DNA of 64,000 nt, taken from assembly GCF_016313185.1 (NCBI RefSeq), contig NZ_CP066218.1:2852001-2916000 (forward strand), read 5' to 3'. The notes beneath the pieces are model-generated. The model worked only from the letters and a program-made list of their open reading frames with translations. It did no database searches and had not been told where the DNA came from. The stretch comes from Mycolicibacterium baixiangningiae (GTDB taxonomy: Bacteria; Actinomycetota; Actinomycetes; Mycobacteriales; Mycobacteriaceae). Positions within the stretch are counted from its first letter, which is position 1. Each line of letters starts with the position of its first letter. This document shows, one piece after another, positions 1 to 8,610 of the stretch. Position numbers and translations under genes: made by a program.

Positions 1-978
1 ACCGGCGCTCGCGAGGATCTCGGGCTCACCTGCGAGCCCGCGACGGTGGTCGCGGGGGCCGAGGAACGTGACGTTGCCTCCGGTCTCGGTCATGCCGTAG
101 CCCTGATGGAAGTCGACGTCGAGACGGTCGAGAGCGGTGCGCAACAGATCGGCGGGGATCGCCGCGGAGCCGTACGCGACCGACCGCAGCGTCGGCAGCG
201 TGTCGCCGGTCGTCTGCAGGTGGCCCAGCAGCGCATGCAGCATCGTGGGAGCCAGAGAGCAGGCGGTTACGGCATGTTCGCGGATGGTGCGCGCAACGGC
301 GTCCGCGCGGAACTGCGCCGCCAGCACCACCGTGGCGCCGACGGCGTGCTGCACCAGCATGTTGTACCCGGCGACATGGCACATCGGGAACGGCAGAAGG
401 TAGACGCCGCCGCGGGTGACCGCGCGTCCGATGACCGATCCCTCCACGGCGGCCAGCACTGACCGATGGCTGTGGACAACACCTTTCGGCGTGCCGGTCG
501 ATCCACTGGTGAACAGCAGCCAAGCGGCGTCGTCGGGTGCGGGTGGCGTCGGGTCACCGGTCCCGGCGGGCGTGCCGGTCAGCTCCGGCGACTCGATGGA
601 CACCACGCGCCGGACCGACGGAACCTCGGACCGAAGGTCGGTCAGCCGCTCGAGATGGGTGCGGTCGCCGACCACGACGGTGGGCCGGGTCACTGCCAGC
701 TGGGCGTACTGTTCGGCGGCCCGCAGACGCTGATTGATCAACGTCAGGATCCGGCCGGCGCGGGGCACCCCGTAGTACAGCCGGGCGTAGGCGGCGCTGT
801 TGTCGGCGACGACGGCGACCCGGTCACCCGCCGCGGTGTGGCGGGCGACCCACGTGGCGACCGACCGGATCTCCCGGTCGAGCTGTGCGAACGAGGTCGG
901 GACTCCGTCCGGCCCGATGACGGCGGGCCGCCGCGGATCCGTTGCGGCGGCCGACGCCACCAGATCGTGCAGCAGCAT
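1..978 (-). CDS. AMP-dependent synthetase/ligase (partial, C-terminus outside window)
   Basis: The first 326 residues of a class I adenylate-forming enzyme read from ATG at 978 to the window edge without a stop. The P-loop motif TSGSTGTPKG lies at about residues 157-166, and the A5-type motif YGMTETGG is near the end of the visible part. The family activates a carboxylate as acyl-AMP and then usually passes it to CoA; the C-terminal lid domain with the catalytic lysine is not in the window. It starts 2 nt after the stop of the RsbP-like gene, so it is probably the last visible gene of the minus-strand run that begins at 6531. Substrate cannot be deduced; a fatty or aromatic acid:CoA ligase is likely. 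Confidence 0.9.
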   Translation of the reverse strand, partial: MLLHDLVASAAATDPRRPAVIGPDGVPTSFAQLDREIRSVATWVARHTAAGDRVAVVADNSAAYARLYYGVPRAGRILTLINQRLRAAEQYAQLAVTRPTVVVGDRTHLERLTDLRSEVPSVRRVVSIESPELTGTPAGTGDPTPPAPDDAAWLLFTSGSTGTPKGVVHSHRSVLAAVEGSVIGRAVTRGGVYLLPFPMCHVAGYNMLVQHAVGATVVLAAQFRADAVARTIREHAVTACSLAPTMLHALLGHLQTTGDTLPTLRSVAYGSAAIPADLLRTALDRLDVDFHQGYGMTETGGNVTFLGPRDHRRGLAGEPEILASAG

Positions 979-980
979 GA

Positions 981-2162
981 CTACCGCGGCACCCCCAGTG
1001 CGAGCACCGCCGCATCGTCCTCCACGCCCTCCCCGAGATCGGCCAACAGGGTGCGCAGGGTCTCGACGATCTCCGTGGCGGTACTCGGCGCGTGTGCGCG
1101 AGCCAGTTCCATCAGCGCATCGTGGTCGTCGAAACGTTCGGCGCCACGCCCGATGCGTGCCTCGGTGACGCCGTCGGTGTAGATCACCAAGGTGTCACCC
1201 GCCGCGAGGTGAACTCGGGCCGACACGAACCGGGCGTTGTTGAAGATGCCCGCCGCCTGACCCCCTTCCGTGCTGACCTTCTCGACGGTGCCGTCCCCGC
1301 GCAGGAGCAGGGCCGGCGGGTGTCCGCCACTGGCCAGGTGCACGTCGAATCCGTTGTCCTGGTGGGTCAGCACACCGAAGATCACGGTGCAGAAATGCGA
1401 ACGGTCCGGGCCGTACTCGCCGAGGAGCACGGTGTCGAGATTGTGCAGCACCGCCACCGGATCGTCGTCGAACACCGCGGCGGCACGCAGCGTGTAGCGG
1501 GTCAGCGAGGCGACGGTCGCCGCGTCGACGCCCTTACCGCACACGTCGCCCAGGAAGAATGCCGATCGGCCGTGCGTGAGCGCGAACAGGTCGTAGAAAT
1601 CACCGCCGACCTCGTCGTGGGACGCGGCGTGCAGGTGGGCGCTGGCTTCCAGGCCGGGCGGCGGGGACAGCGTGGGCGGCAGCAGCGAGCGTTTCAGCGT
1701 GCGCGCCAGCGCGGTCGCCCGGGCGCGCTCCTGTTCGGCCCGCTGCCGCTCGGCCAGCAGTTCGCGCTCGTAGGCCCGCCGGTCGCTGGCGTCCTGAAGT
1801 GCCAACCGGATCGTCGTCGGCGCTCCGGAGGCGTCGGTCTTGACGTTGGCGGCGATCAGCGTGGGCAGCCGGTTGCCGCCGGCCGCGATGAGATCAACTG
1901 TGACGCCGCGGATTTCGCCCGTGATGTGCAGCAGGGGAGCGAAGTGCGTCTCGAAGTGGATCCGGCTGCCGACGGTCAGCAGGTCGGTGAACGGCGTGCC
2001 GATCAGCTCCTCGCGCCGACGGCCGAGCCAGCGAACCAGCGTCTCGTTCACCGACAGGATCCGCCGGTCCGGCCCGGTGGCGAGGTGGCCGCACGGAGCC
2101 TGCTCGTATAGGTCCTCGACGGTGTACTCCGGTGCCGGCTCGGCACCTTCGGGTGAGGTCAC
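981..2162 (-). CDS. RsbP-like PAS-PP2C (SpoIIE-type) phosphatase
   Basis: A 393-residue protein. A PAS domain lies at about 14-128, a charged probably coiled linker at 125-155, and a PPM/SpoIIE phosphatase domain at 180-393. Metal-binding motifs are visible: GGDFYD (186-191), GDVCGKG (205-211), a YTDG motif, and DDAAV near the end. In Bacillus, RsbP dephosphorylates the anti-anti-sigma factor RsbV during energy stress and needs the hydrolase RsbQ encoded beside it. Here the upstream neighbour is an RsbQ homologue. The GTG start at 2162 shares a GTGA overlap with the RsbQ stop; an in-frame extension to 2321 would run into that gene and was not chosen. No RsbV or anti-sigma gene is in the window, so the target is inferred only. 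Confidence 0.88.
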   Translation of the reverse strand: MTSPEGAEPAPEYTVEDLYEQAPCGHLATGPDRRILSVNETLVRWLGRRREELIGTPFTDLLTVGSRIHFETHFAPLLHITGEIRGVTVDLIAAGGNRLPTLIAANVKTDASGAPTTIRLALQDASDRRAYERELLAERQRAEQERARATALARTLKRSLLPPTLSPPPGLEASAHLHAASHDEVGGDFYDLFALTHGRSAFFLGDVCGKGVDAATVASLTRYTLRAAAVFDDDPVAVLHNLDTVLLGEYGPDRSHFCTVIFGVLTHQDNGFDVHLASGGHPPALLLRGDGTVEKVSTEGGQAAGIFNNARFVSARVHLAAGDTLVIYTDGVTEARIGRGAERFDDHDALMELARAHAPSTATEIVETLRTLLADLGEGVEDDAAVLALGVPR

Positions 2163-2959
2163 GTCGCCCGGGCGAACGCCGCGATCGCCTTGGCGGTCTC
2201 CTCCGGGGCGCTCAGATGTGGACAGTGCCCGGTGGTCTCGAGGGTGAGTAGCGCGCTGCCGGCGATGTGGTCGTGGACGAACGCCCCGACCCCGCGCGGG
2301 GCGATGGCGTCGTAGGCGCATTCGATGACCAGGGTGGGCATGTGCACGCCGCCGAGATCGGCGCGGTTGTCGGACAGGAACGTCGCGCGCGCGAACACCC
2401 GCGCCCGCGCCGGATCGGTGCGGCAGAAGCTCTCGGCCAGTTCGTCGGACAGTTCGGGTTGTCCCGGTGCGCCCATGACGGTCGGCGCCATCGCCTGCGA
2501 CCAGCCGAGGTAGTTGCTCTCCATCGAGTCGAGGAGTTCATCGATGTCCGCCCGCGAGAAGCCGCCGCGGTACTCGGCGTCGTCGACGTAGCAGGGGGAC
2601 GGGGTGAGCAGCACCAGCTTCGCGAACCTGCTCGGATCGGCGCGCACGGCGAGCACGCCCATCATGGACGCGACCGAGTGACCGACGAACACCACGTCGT
2701 GCAGGTCGAGTTCCTTGGTGAGTTCGAGGATGTCGTCGGCGTATCCCTGCAGTGAGGAGTAGCGGTCGGCGTCCCATGCCGTGGGGTCCGAGGCTCCGGA
2801 GCCGACGTGGTCGAACAGGACCACCCGGAACTCCGGCGCCAAGCGGGCGGTCACCAGCCGCCACAGGTTCTGGTCGCAGCCGAAACCGTGCGCGAGCATG
2901 ACCGTCGGCCCCTGCTCTGTCCCGACGATGCGGACGTTGTTCCGTGCGCGCACGTTCAT
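2159..2959 (-). CDS. RsbQ-like alpha/beta hydrolase
   Basis: A 266-residue alpha/beta-hydrolase-fold protein that resembles Bacillus subtilis RsbQ along its length, including HGFGCDQNLW near 24-33, FVGHSVAS at 91-98 and TGHCPHLS at 243-250. The predicted triad is Ser95, Asp217 and His245. RsbQ is an energy-stress regulator that is thought to hydrolyse or bind a small hydrophobic ligand and activate RsbP. A GGGAGG ribosome-binding site precedes the ATG at 2959. The downstream gene overlaps by GTGA and encodes the PAS-PP2C partner, which strongly supports a Q-P signalling pair rather than a catabolic esterase. The sequence resemblance to RsbQ is from memory. Confidence 0.9.
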   Translation of the reverse strand: MNVRARNNVRIVGTEQGPTVMLAHGFGCDQNLWRLVTARLAPEFRVVLFDHVGSGASDPTAWDADRYSSLQGYADDILELTKELDLHDVVFVGHSVASMMGVLAVRADPSRFAKLVLLTPSPCYVDDAEYRGGFSRADIDELLDSMESNYLGWSQAMAPTVMGAPGQPELSDELAESFCRTDPARARVFARATFLSDNRADLGGVHMPTLVIECAYDAIAPRGVGAFVHDHIAGSALLTLETTGHCPHLSAPEETAKAIAAFARAT

Positions 2960-2999
2960 CGAGACGATCCTCCCACCTCCCGGCGGCGGCGGTGGCCGC

Positions 3000-4841
3000 T
3001 CACAGCGGAATCTGCACCGTCACCGTGGTGCCGGCCCCGCTGACGCTCGAGACGTCCAGGTGTCCCGACACGGCCTCGACCCGGTCCTTGAGGCCGATCA
3101 GACCCGAGCCCGCCGACGAATCGGCGCCGCCCACGCCGTCGTCGCCGACCGAGAGGTGTAACGCGTCGTCTCCGGCGCGTACGTGCACCGTCACCTCTGA
3201 CGCGTGAGCATGTTTGGCGGCGTTGGTCAACGCCTCGGCGACGACGTAGTACGCCGCGACCTCGACCGGTTCGGGCAGTCGGCGGTCCACGTCGAGATGC
3301 AGGCTCACCGGGACACTCGAGCGGCGGGCCAGCGTCCTGATCGCAGGCCCCAGACCGCCCCGGGAGAGGATCGCCGGGTGGATGCCGCGGGACAGTTCCT
3401 GCAGGTCGTGATGGAGATCCCCGAGACCGGTCACCACGCGCGACAGTGCCTCGCGCTCCCGCTCGGCATCGGGCGGCAGCGCCGCCTCGAGCGCACGCAC
3501 CTCCAGGCCGAGCGAGACGATGCGCTGCTGCGCCCCGTCGTGCAGATCCCGTTCCAGGCTCCGGCGCGCATGGTCGGCGGCGGTGATGATGCGGGTGCGC
3601 GACGCCTTCAGTTCGGCACGTGTCTCGGCGTTGGCGATCGCCGTGGAGATGAGGTCGGCGAAGTCGCCCACTCTCGCCTCACACTCCGGCGGCAGGGGGT
3701 CGGAGGTGATCGATCCGACGAGCACGGCGCCTCGGACCTCGCCGTTGACGATCACCGGCGCACCGACACCCGCGCGGACATGCAGGCCGTGCAGCCGGTC
3801 GGCGATCGACCCGTGGGTCTCGGCGTAGTCGTCGATGCGGGCGGGCACGCCGGCCGTCCGGATCCGGTGGCTCAGGCTGTCACCGTCGAGGCGGAACCGC
3901 TCACCGGCCGAGAGTCGGTCGGTGTCCCTGTTGTCCCGGGCGGCGAGAACCACGCAGTGGCTGTCTCCGTCGTAGCTGATCAACGTGACGTGCTCGACGG
4001 CCAGGCCGTCGGCCAGTTCGGTGACCGCGGCCGGATACACCTCGGAGGGGTCGGCACCGCGGGCCACCAGCGTGGCCACCCGGCGCAGGGCGGTCTGCTG
4101 GTCGGCGAGTGCACTGGCCTCGGCGTGGCTCTCCGCGAGCGCGGCGTTGATCTCCTGGCGGTCGCGGGTCGCGACGAGCAGCGACTCGAGCGATCCAAGG
4201 ATGCGTTGCACACGTTCGCGGGCATCCTTGGACAGCTCGGCGGGCACCAGCAGCGTCCCGATCCGCGCCGGGCCGTCGCGCAACGGGACCGCGGTGGACC
4301 GGTCGTCACCGGGCACGTCGTCGAGGGTGAGCACCGCGAACGGCAGCTCGAGAACCTCCGCGATGCGACGGCCCGCGCTGTGCAGGGCGGCCTGCAGGTC
4401 ACCGGCGCCGAGGGTGGACCGGGCGAGTTCGGCGGACAGGTCCGCCTCGAGGCGGCGCTGTTCGGCCTCGGCGGCGCGTAGCCGCGCCTGCCCGGCGAGC
4501 AGGTTGGCCAACAGCGCGAGCGGTAGGAACACCGCCAGCGCGGGCACGAGGGTGTCGGTGCCCTCCAGGTGGATGTAGACGTAGACGAGCGTGCTCACCA
4601 GCGAGGTCGCCACCGCGAGGCCGAAGCCCCACCCGGCCGACACCACCAGCACCCCGAGCAGGAACACTGCGCCGAAGGCATTCTCCGGCGCCACCCGTTT
4701 GAGCTGGAACACCAGCAGCGTTTCGAGGCAGATGAAGGCGGCCGCCACGACCACGCCCAGCCACAGCGGGGGAGCGGTCGGGCGGAGCAACAGTTTGAGC
4801 AGCCGGTTGGGCACCGATTGCGTCCGGCCCGTCACACCCAC
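3000..4841 (-). CDS. Membrane GAF-domain histidine kinase (NarL-partner type), orphan
   Basis: A 613-residue sensor kinase. The N-terminus carries about four hydrophobic segments (about 25-45, 55-72, 75-92 and 98-117), like the DUF4118/MASE-type sensors. A short coiled segment follows, then a GAF domain at about 255-405, a HisKA_3 dimerisation domain with the phospho-acceptor His434 in ERDLHDGAQQR, and an HATPase_c domain with N and DGVGG boxes. HisKA_3 kinases normally pair with LuxR-type response regulators, but none lies nearby. The best start is GTG at 4841, 25 nt after the FadD stop; GTG at 4835 is also possible. A longer frame to 5135 would overlap FadD and was rejected. It may act on an unlinked regulator or feed the RsbQP pair downstream. 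Confidence 0.88.
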   Translation of the reverse strand: MGVTGRTQSVPNRLLKLLLRPTAPPLWLGVVVAAAFICLETLLVFQLKRVAPENAFGAVFLLGVLVVSAGWGFGLAVATSLVSTLVYVYIHLEGTDTLVPALAVFLPLALLANLLAGQARLRAAEAEQRRLEADLSAELARSTLGAGDLQAALHSAGRRIAEVLELPFAVLTLDDVPGDDRSTAVPLRDGPARIGTLLVPAELSKDARERVQRILGSLESLLVATRDRQEINAALAESHAEASALADQQTALRRVATLVARGADPSEVYPAAVTELADGLAVEHVTLISYDGDSHCVVLAARDNRDTDRLSAGERFRLDGDSLSHRIRTAGVPARIDDYAETHGSIADRLHGLHVRAGVGAPVIVNGEVRGAVLVGSITSDPLPPECEARVGDFADLISTAIANAETRAELKASRTRIITAADHARRSLERDLHDGAQQRIVSLGLEVRALEAALPPDAEREREALSRVVTGLGDLHHDLQELSRGIHPAILSRGGLGPAIRTLARRSSVPVSLHLDVDRRLPEPVEVAAYYVVAEALTNAAKHAHASEVTVHVRAGDDALHLSVGDDGVGGADSSAGSGLIGLKDRVEAVSGHLDVSSVSGAGTTVTVQIPL

Positions 4842-4866
4842 GGGCCGATGGTAGAGCGAATGCCTG

Positions 4867-6531
4867 TCAGGTGTTGACGCTCTCGGTGGCGACGGATTTC
4901 GCCCAGCGGTAGTCGGCTTTACCGGCCGGTGAGCGGACCACCTTTTCCGTTCGGATGAACACCTTCGGCACCTTGTACCGGGCGATCGAGCGGGTACACA
5001 CCTCGACCAGCTCCTCGTCGGTGGCCGACGCCTCCCCGGCGAACTGCACGACCGCGACGACCTCGCTGCCCCATCGTTCCGACGGCCGGCCGACCACCAC
5101 GACGTCGTAGACGGCCGGATGCGCGGCGACCGCACGTTCCACCTCCTCGGCGAAGATCTTCTCCCCGCCCGAGTTGATGGTCACCGAATCCCGGCCGAGC
5201 AGCTGAATCCGTCCGTCCTCCAGGACGTTCGCACGGTCGCCGGGAACCGACCAGCGCACACCGCCGATGGTGGGGAACGTCTTGGCCGTCTTGGCCTCGT
5301 CGCCGAGATATCCGAGCGGGACCAGGTCGCGGCGCGCCAGCCACCCCTGCCCCTCCCCGGGTTCCAGCACCCGGCTGAAATCGGCGGCAACCACCGCGGT
5401 GTCGCTCTGCGGTGTGAACGTCGCGGCCTCGATCTGCGCGCCTGCGCTGGCGTATGTGCTCATCTGCGCGCCGGACTCCGAGGAGCCCACGGCGTCCATG
5501 ACGATCACGTGCGGCAGTGTGGCGAGGATGCGGTCGCGCACCGTCGGCGACAGCGGTGCGCCGCCGTTGGTCAAGGTGACCAGGCCGGACAGGTCGTAGT
5601 CGCCCCGCTCGATCTCGTCGAGTAGCGGGCGGGCCACCGCATCGCCGACCATCGGGATGCTCAGCACGCGTTCGCGGGCGGCCACCCGCAGCGCATCGTC
5701 GGGATGCAACCGGTCGACGTGATCGGGGATGGCCAGCCGACCGCCCATCGTCACCGCGTTGTACGCCGCCCACTGCGCCGCCCCGTGCATGAAAGGCGGG
5801 ATCATCAGCAGGCCCATCGCGCCGGCACCGGCGCGCGCCCGCTCGGCGAGTTCGGTGTAGGACGACAGGAACGTGTCGCTACCGAAGGGCCGGCCGCCCA
5901 TGGACGACAGGAAGATGTCGTGCTGGCGCCACAGCACACCCTTGGGCATACCGGTCGTGCCGCCGGTGTAGAGGATGTAGAGATCGTCGCCGGTCGGCAC
6001 CGGCATCCCGCCCGCGGGCGCGGCCGTGGTGATGATCGATTCGTAATCGACTGCGCCGGGCAACAATTCGTTGCCGGAGTCGTCGGCCACCTGAATCAGC
6101 ACCCGCAGGTTCGGCAGCTGGTCGCGCACCGCGGCCACCTGCGGCGCGAACTCCGCGCCGTAGACCAGCGCCGTCGCGTCGGCATCGGTGAGCAGGTAGG
6201 TGAGCTCTTCGCCGACGTAGCGGTAGTTGACGTTGAACGGGGCGACGCGGGCGCGGTAGCTACCGATCATCGCCTCGAGGTACTCGTTACCGTTGCGCAG
6301 ATAGATCCCGAGGTGGTCCTGGCCGGATTCGTGGCCCTGCAGTCGGTCGCGTTCGGTGTGGCAGCCCAGCCCGACAGACGTCAGGTAGTGCGCGACGCCG
6401 TCCACCCGCGCATCGGTGTCGGCGTAGGTGAGCCGACGGTCCCGCCACACCAGGAACGTGTTGTCGGGAACCGCCTCGGCCACCGTCGCGAACACGGTCG
6501 ACAGATTGAAACTCACAGCACCGTCGGTCAT
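4867..6531 (-). CDS. FadD19-like acyl-CoA synthetase
   Basis: A 554-residue adenylate-forming enzyme. P-loop TGGTTGMPKG lies at 189-198, GSSESGA gives the A5 motif, and GDRANVLEDG with LLGRDSVTINSGGEK cover A7-A8. A C-terminal SPAGKADYRWAK holds the adenylation lysine. The SINSGGEK-like segment and the C-terminal PAGKxDYRWAK signature are typical of mycobacterial FadD19/FadD2-like enzymes that make CoA thioesters of fatty acids or sterol side chains. The ATG at 6531 is preceded by a -10-like TATGGT ending 6 nt upstream, fitting a leaderless transcript; an in-frame extension to 6639 was rejected on that basis. First gene of a minus-strand run with the histidine kinase and RsbQP-like genes. Sterol versus fatty acid specificity is not resolved. 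Confidence 0.9.
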   Translation of the reverse strand: MTDGAVSFNLSTVFATVAEAVPDNTFLVWRDRRLTYADTDARVDGVAHYLTSVGLGCHTERDRLQGHESGQDHLGIYLRNGNEYLEAMIGSYRARVAPFNVNYRYVGEELTYLLTDADATALVYGAEFAPQVAAVRDQLPNLRVLIQVADDSGNELLPGAVDYESIITTAAPAGGMPVPTGDDLYILYTGGTTGMPKGVLWRQHDIFLSSMGGRPFGSDTFLSSYTELAERARAGAGAMGLLMIPPFMHGAAQWAAYNAVTMGGRLAIPDHVDRLHPDDALRVAARERVLSIPMVGDAVARPLLDEIERGDYDLSGLVTLTNGGAPLSPTVRDRILATLPHVIVMDAVGSSESGAQMSTYASAGAQIEAATFTPQSDTAVVAADFSRVLEPGEGQGWLARRDLVPLGYLGDEAKTAKTFPTIGGVRWSVPGDRANVLEDGRIQLLGRDSVTINSGGEKIFAEEVERAVAAHPAVYDVVVVGRPSERWGSEVVAVVQFAGEASATDEELVEVCTRSIARYKVPKVFIRTEKVVRSPAGKADYRWAKSVATESVNT

Positions 6532-6535
6532 GGCG

Positions 6536-6568
6536 TGACCATACAACGAGGGAAGGTCCGTATGGTCA
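6536..6568 (-). promoter_or_regulatory. Promoter and operator-like inverted repeat upstream of the FadD19-like gene
   Basis: A perfect inverted repeat, TGACCATAC-N15-GTATGGTCA, has arms at 6536-6544 and 6560-6568. On the minus strand the distal arm supplies a TTGACC -35-like hexamer and the proximal arm a TATGGT -10 hexamer (6538-6543). Six bases then separate the -10 from the ATG at 6531. A dimeric regulator bound here would cover both promoter boxes. The regulator is unknown. Confidence 0.6.
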
Positions 6569-6575
6569 AAGTTCG

Positions 6576-6998
6576 TCAGGCTGGGTGCAGACCGCTGCCG
6601 GTCAGCACGGTCGGCTGCCATCCGCGCGGACCCACGCACAGCAGTGGCCGCCCGTCAGGGGCCTGCGCTGAGGCCTGCGGACCGGGACACGGTGCGCCGA
6701 TGTCCTGAACCCCGTAGAGCGCGTACGTCGACGTCCAGAAGCCGGTGTACACCGGCGGCCACTGATTCGGGATCCACTTGCACTGCAGCGGTTCGCCGCC
6801 CCGGCCGCGGCCGAACACGTTGCGCTCCCAGCTGTAGCAGGGCGCACCGCGCTTCGCCTCGTAACTCATCCCCGGCACGTCGGTGGGATAGCGGCCCGGG
6901 TCGTCGTGGTAGTCGTTCGACGGATCGGCCACTGCGCCCGGCGCCAGCCCGACAGCTGCCCCCGCGATGGACGCGGCGACGAGAAGTTCACGAAACAT
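6576..6998 (-). CDS. Secreted protein of unknown function, mycobacterial type
   Basis: A 140-residue protein with a clear signal peptide: a short charged start, a hydrophobic core (LLVAASIAGAAVGLA), and an Ala-X-Ala-like cleavage near residue 25. The mature part is rich in Trp, Tyr, Pro and Gly and has four Cys that could form disulfides outside the membrane. I do not recognise an enzyme family. ATG at 6998 follows a GAGGGTGG ribosome-binding site. It is transcribed on the minus strand just upstream of the FadD promoter repeat, so it is probably a separate unit from the FadD run. Confidence 0.8.
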   Translation of the reverse strand: MFRELLVAASIAGAAVGLAPGAVADPSNDYHDDPGRYPTDVPGMSYEAKRGAPCYSWERNVFGRGRGGEPLQCKWIPNQWPPVYTGFWTSTYALYGVQDIGAPCPGPQASAQAPDGRPLLCVGPRGWQPTVLTGSGLHPA

Positions 6999-7075
6999 GT
7001 CCACCCTCACGGCTGACTCGACGGCCTCGCGGCAAAGCCTAACCGGTGGCCTACGGGCGCCGACCGCTTTCGGTC

Positions 7076-7453
7076 CTACTCCGCGGAGTCGGAGCGGGTG
7101 TCGGTGTCGAGCACGCTGACCGCGATCCCGTACGGCAGGAAGCGCACCTTGCGGGTCGGATCGGTGTTGTTCTTGTTGGCCCTCAGCGCGTCGAGTTCGG
7201 TGGGGAACACCTGCTCGATGCGGGCGCCGCCCTCGGCGTCGACGGTGAAGATCGCCCACACACCGTCACCGGTCTCGCCGGCGGTCTCCGGCTCGGTCCT
7301 GGGCCGGCTGAACCGCCCCAGCTCGTCGATCAGGGCACTCAACCCGGCGCGCTCACCCGAGGAGGTGAAGAACCGGCCAACACCCTCCAGCGCCTCGCGG
7401 GCGACACGGTCCAAGTCGTCGGGGTCGAAGCCGAATGGTCCGTTGTTACTCAT
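7076..7453 (-). CDS. Conserved hypothetical protein
   Basis: A 125-residue soluble protein without signal peptide or membrane segment. The N-terminal third (FGFDPDDLDRVAREALEGVGRFF) looks helical. A central acidic linker follows, and the C-terminal half reads like an alternating beta-strand domain ending in an acidic tail. No catalytic motif is evident. ATG at 7453 was chosen because the upstream in-frame extension to 7555 would cover the divergent promoter region of the gene at 7545. About 90 bp separate the two divergent start sites. Function unknown. Confidence 0.7.
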   Translation of the reverse strand: MSNNGPFGFDPDDLDRVAREALEGVGRFFTSSGERAGLSALIDELGRFSRPRTEPETAGETGDGVWAIFTVDAEGGARIEQVFPTELDALRANKNNTDPTRKVRFLPYGIAVSVLDTDTRSDSAE

Positions 7454-7544
7454 CGCCGTTTGTCCATCGTTGCCGTCCTCCTCGTGTGCCGCAACACTCA
7501 CGGTACTCACAGTTTGTTGCCCAAGCGCGCGAGAGAGTGACCGT

Positions 7545-8366
7545 ATGACCTTCACCCGAGCCGAACTGCTGACCGCTGTCGAACGTTCACCCCGGCTGGT
7601 GGCCGTGCACGATCGCGCCGGTTGGGTTGCGCTCTACACACCCGAGGCGCAGATCGAGGATCCGGTGGGCAGTCGTCCGCACCGCGGCCTCGACCAGATC
7701 GACCGCTTCTACGCCACGTTCATCGCCCCGCGCGACATCACCTTCCACCTCCGCACCGACGTGGTGGTCGACGACACGGTGATCCGAGACGTCGGCCTGG
7801 AGGTGCGGATGGGGGCGGGTGTGACGATGCACATCCCGGCGGTACTCCGCTACGACCTGGCCGCGGCCGGCGGGGAGGTGAAGATCGCCCGACTGCAGGC
7901 GTTCTGGGAGCTGCCCGGCATGGTCGGACAGTTCCTGCGCAGCGGTCCGCGGGCGCTGCCCGCGGGGGGTGCGCTGAGCGTCGCGTTGCTGCGCAACCAG
8001 GGGCTCGGCGGTGCGGCGGGATTCCTCTCGGGGCTGGTGGGCGCGGGCACCGTCGGCAAACGTCACGTCGAACGCTTCCTCGGCGACGCCGGGGCCGGTG
8101 ACGAGGTCGCGGTTCGGCGCAGGCTCGGGCGAGCGCGCGTCACCGTCGGCGAGAGCCACCCACTCAGCGGCGCCGAGCTGCTGGGAATGCTGACCGACGT
8201 GCGGTGCGACAAGCTGATCGCCGCGGGCCCCCACGTGGTGGCCGCGATCGAGGCACCCAACGGTGACCGCGGGGTGCTGATCTTCGACCTCGAGACGAGA
8301 CCGTTGACCATCACCCGCCTGCGGGTCTTCGCCGCGCCGGGGTTAACCGGGTCTGACCGCGGGTAG
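7545..8366 (+). CDS. SnoaL/NTF2-like domain protein
   Basis: A 273-residue protein. The N-terminal half, about 1-125, has the NTF2-like (SnoaL/ketosteroid isomerase) pattern: a helix with AVHDRAGWVALYTPEAQIEDPVG, then GLDQIDRFYATFI and long beta strands. The fold usually makes a conical pocket for small hydrophobic ligands. The C-terminal half (about 130-273) is less familiar; it includes a Gly/Ala-rich helix and a second alpha+beta region. A GAGAGAG ribosome-binding-like tract precedes the ATG. It diverges from the hypothetical gene at 7453. Enzymatic role not assignable. Confidence 0.75.
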   Translation: MTFTRAELLTAVERSPRLVAVHDRAGWVALYTPEAQIEDPVGSRPHRGLDQIDRFYATFIAPRDITFHLRTDVVVDDTVIRDVGLEVRMGAGVTMHIPAVLRYDLAAAGGEVKIARLQAFWELPGMVGQFLRSGPRALPAGGALSVALLRNQGLGGAAGFLSGLVGAGTVGKRHVERFLGDAGAGDEVAVRRRLGRARVTVGESHPLSGAELLGMLTDVRCDKLIAAGPHVVAAIEAPNGDRGVLIFDLETRPLTITRLRVFAAPGLTGSDRG

Positions 8367-8375
8367 ACCTGGCCC

Positions 8376-8567
8376 GTGAGCACACCCAGCGATGAAGCCG
8401 ACAAGAGCGAATCCGACGTCGGCGACGACCAGAAGGTCGCCTCCTCCCGTGCCGGCAAGGAGGGCGGCGACGAGGACGGTACCTACGTGGGCCGCACCGG
8501 CGGCGACGATTCCTTCGATGACGAGCAGTCCGGCGCCGAGGCCCGCTCTCAACAGCAGGGCACCTGA
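8376..8567 (+). CDS. Small acidic disordered protein
   Basis: A 63-residue protein starting with GTG, 9 bases after the stop of the SnoaL-like gene. It is strongly acidic, with about a third Asp/Glu, Ser- and Gly-rich, and has almost no hydrophobic residues, so it is probably disordered. The repeated Gly-Gly-Asp/Asp-Asp segments are low complexity. Same-strand position and tight spacing suggest co-transcription with the upstream gene. Function unknown; small acidic proteins of this kind recur in mycobacteria. Confidence 0.6.
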   Translation: MSTPSDEADKSESDVGDDQKVASSRAGKEGGDEDGTYVGRTGGDDSFDDEQSGAEARSQQQGT

Positions 8568-8610
8568 ACCGGACGGGTTGCACACCGCGAGAACCCGGAC
8601 ATGAGACGGT

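Noticed and set aside
3204..4481. A 425-codon open frame on the plus strand
   Set aside because: Antisense to the histidine kinase, with Arg/Gly/His-rich shadow composition.
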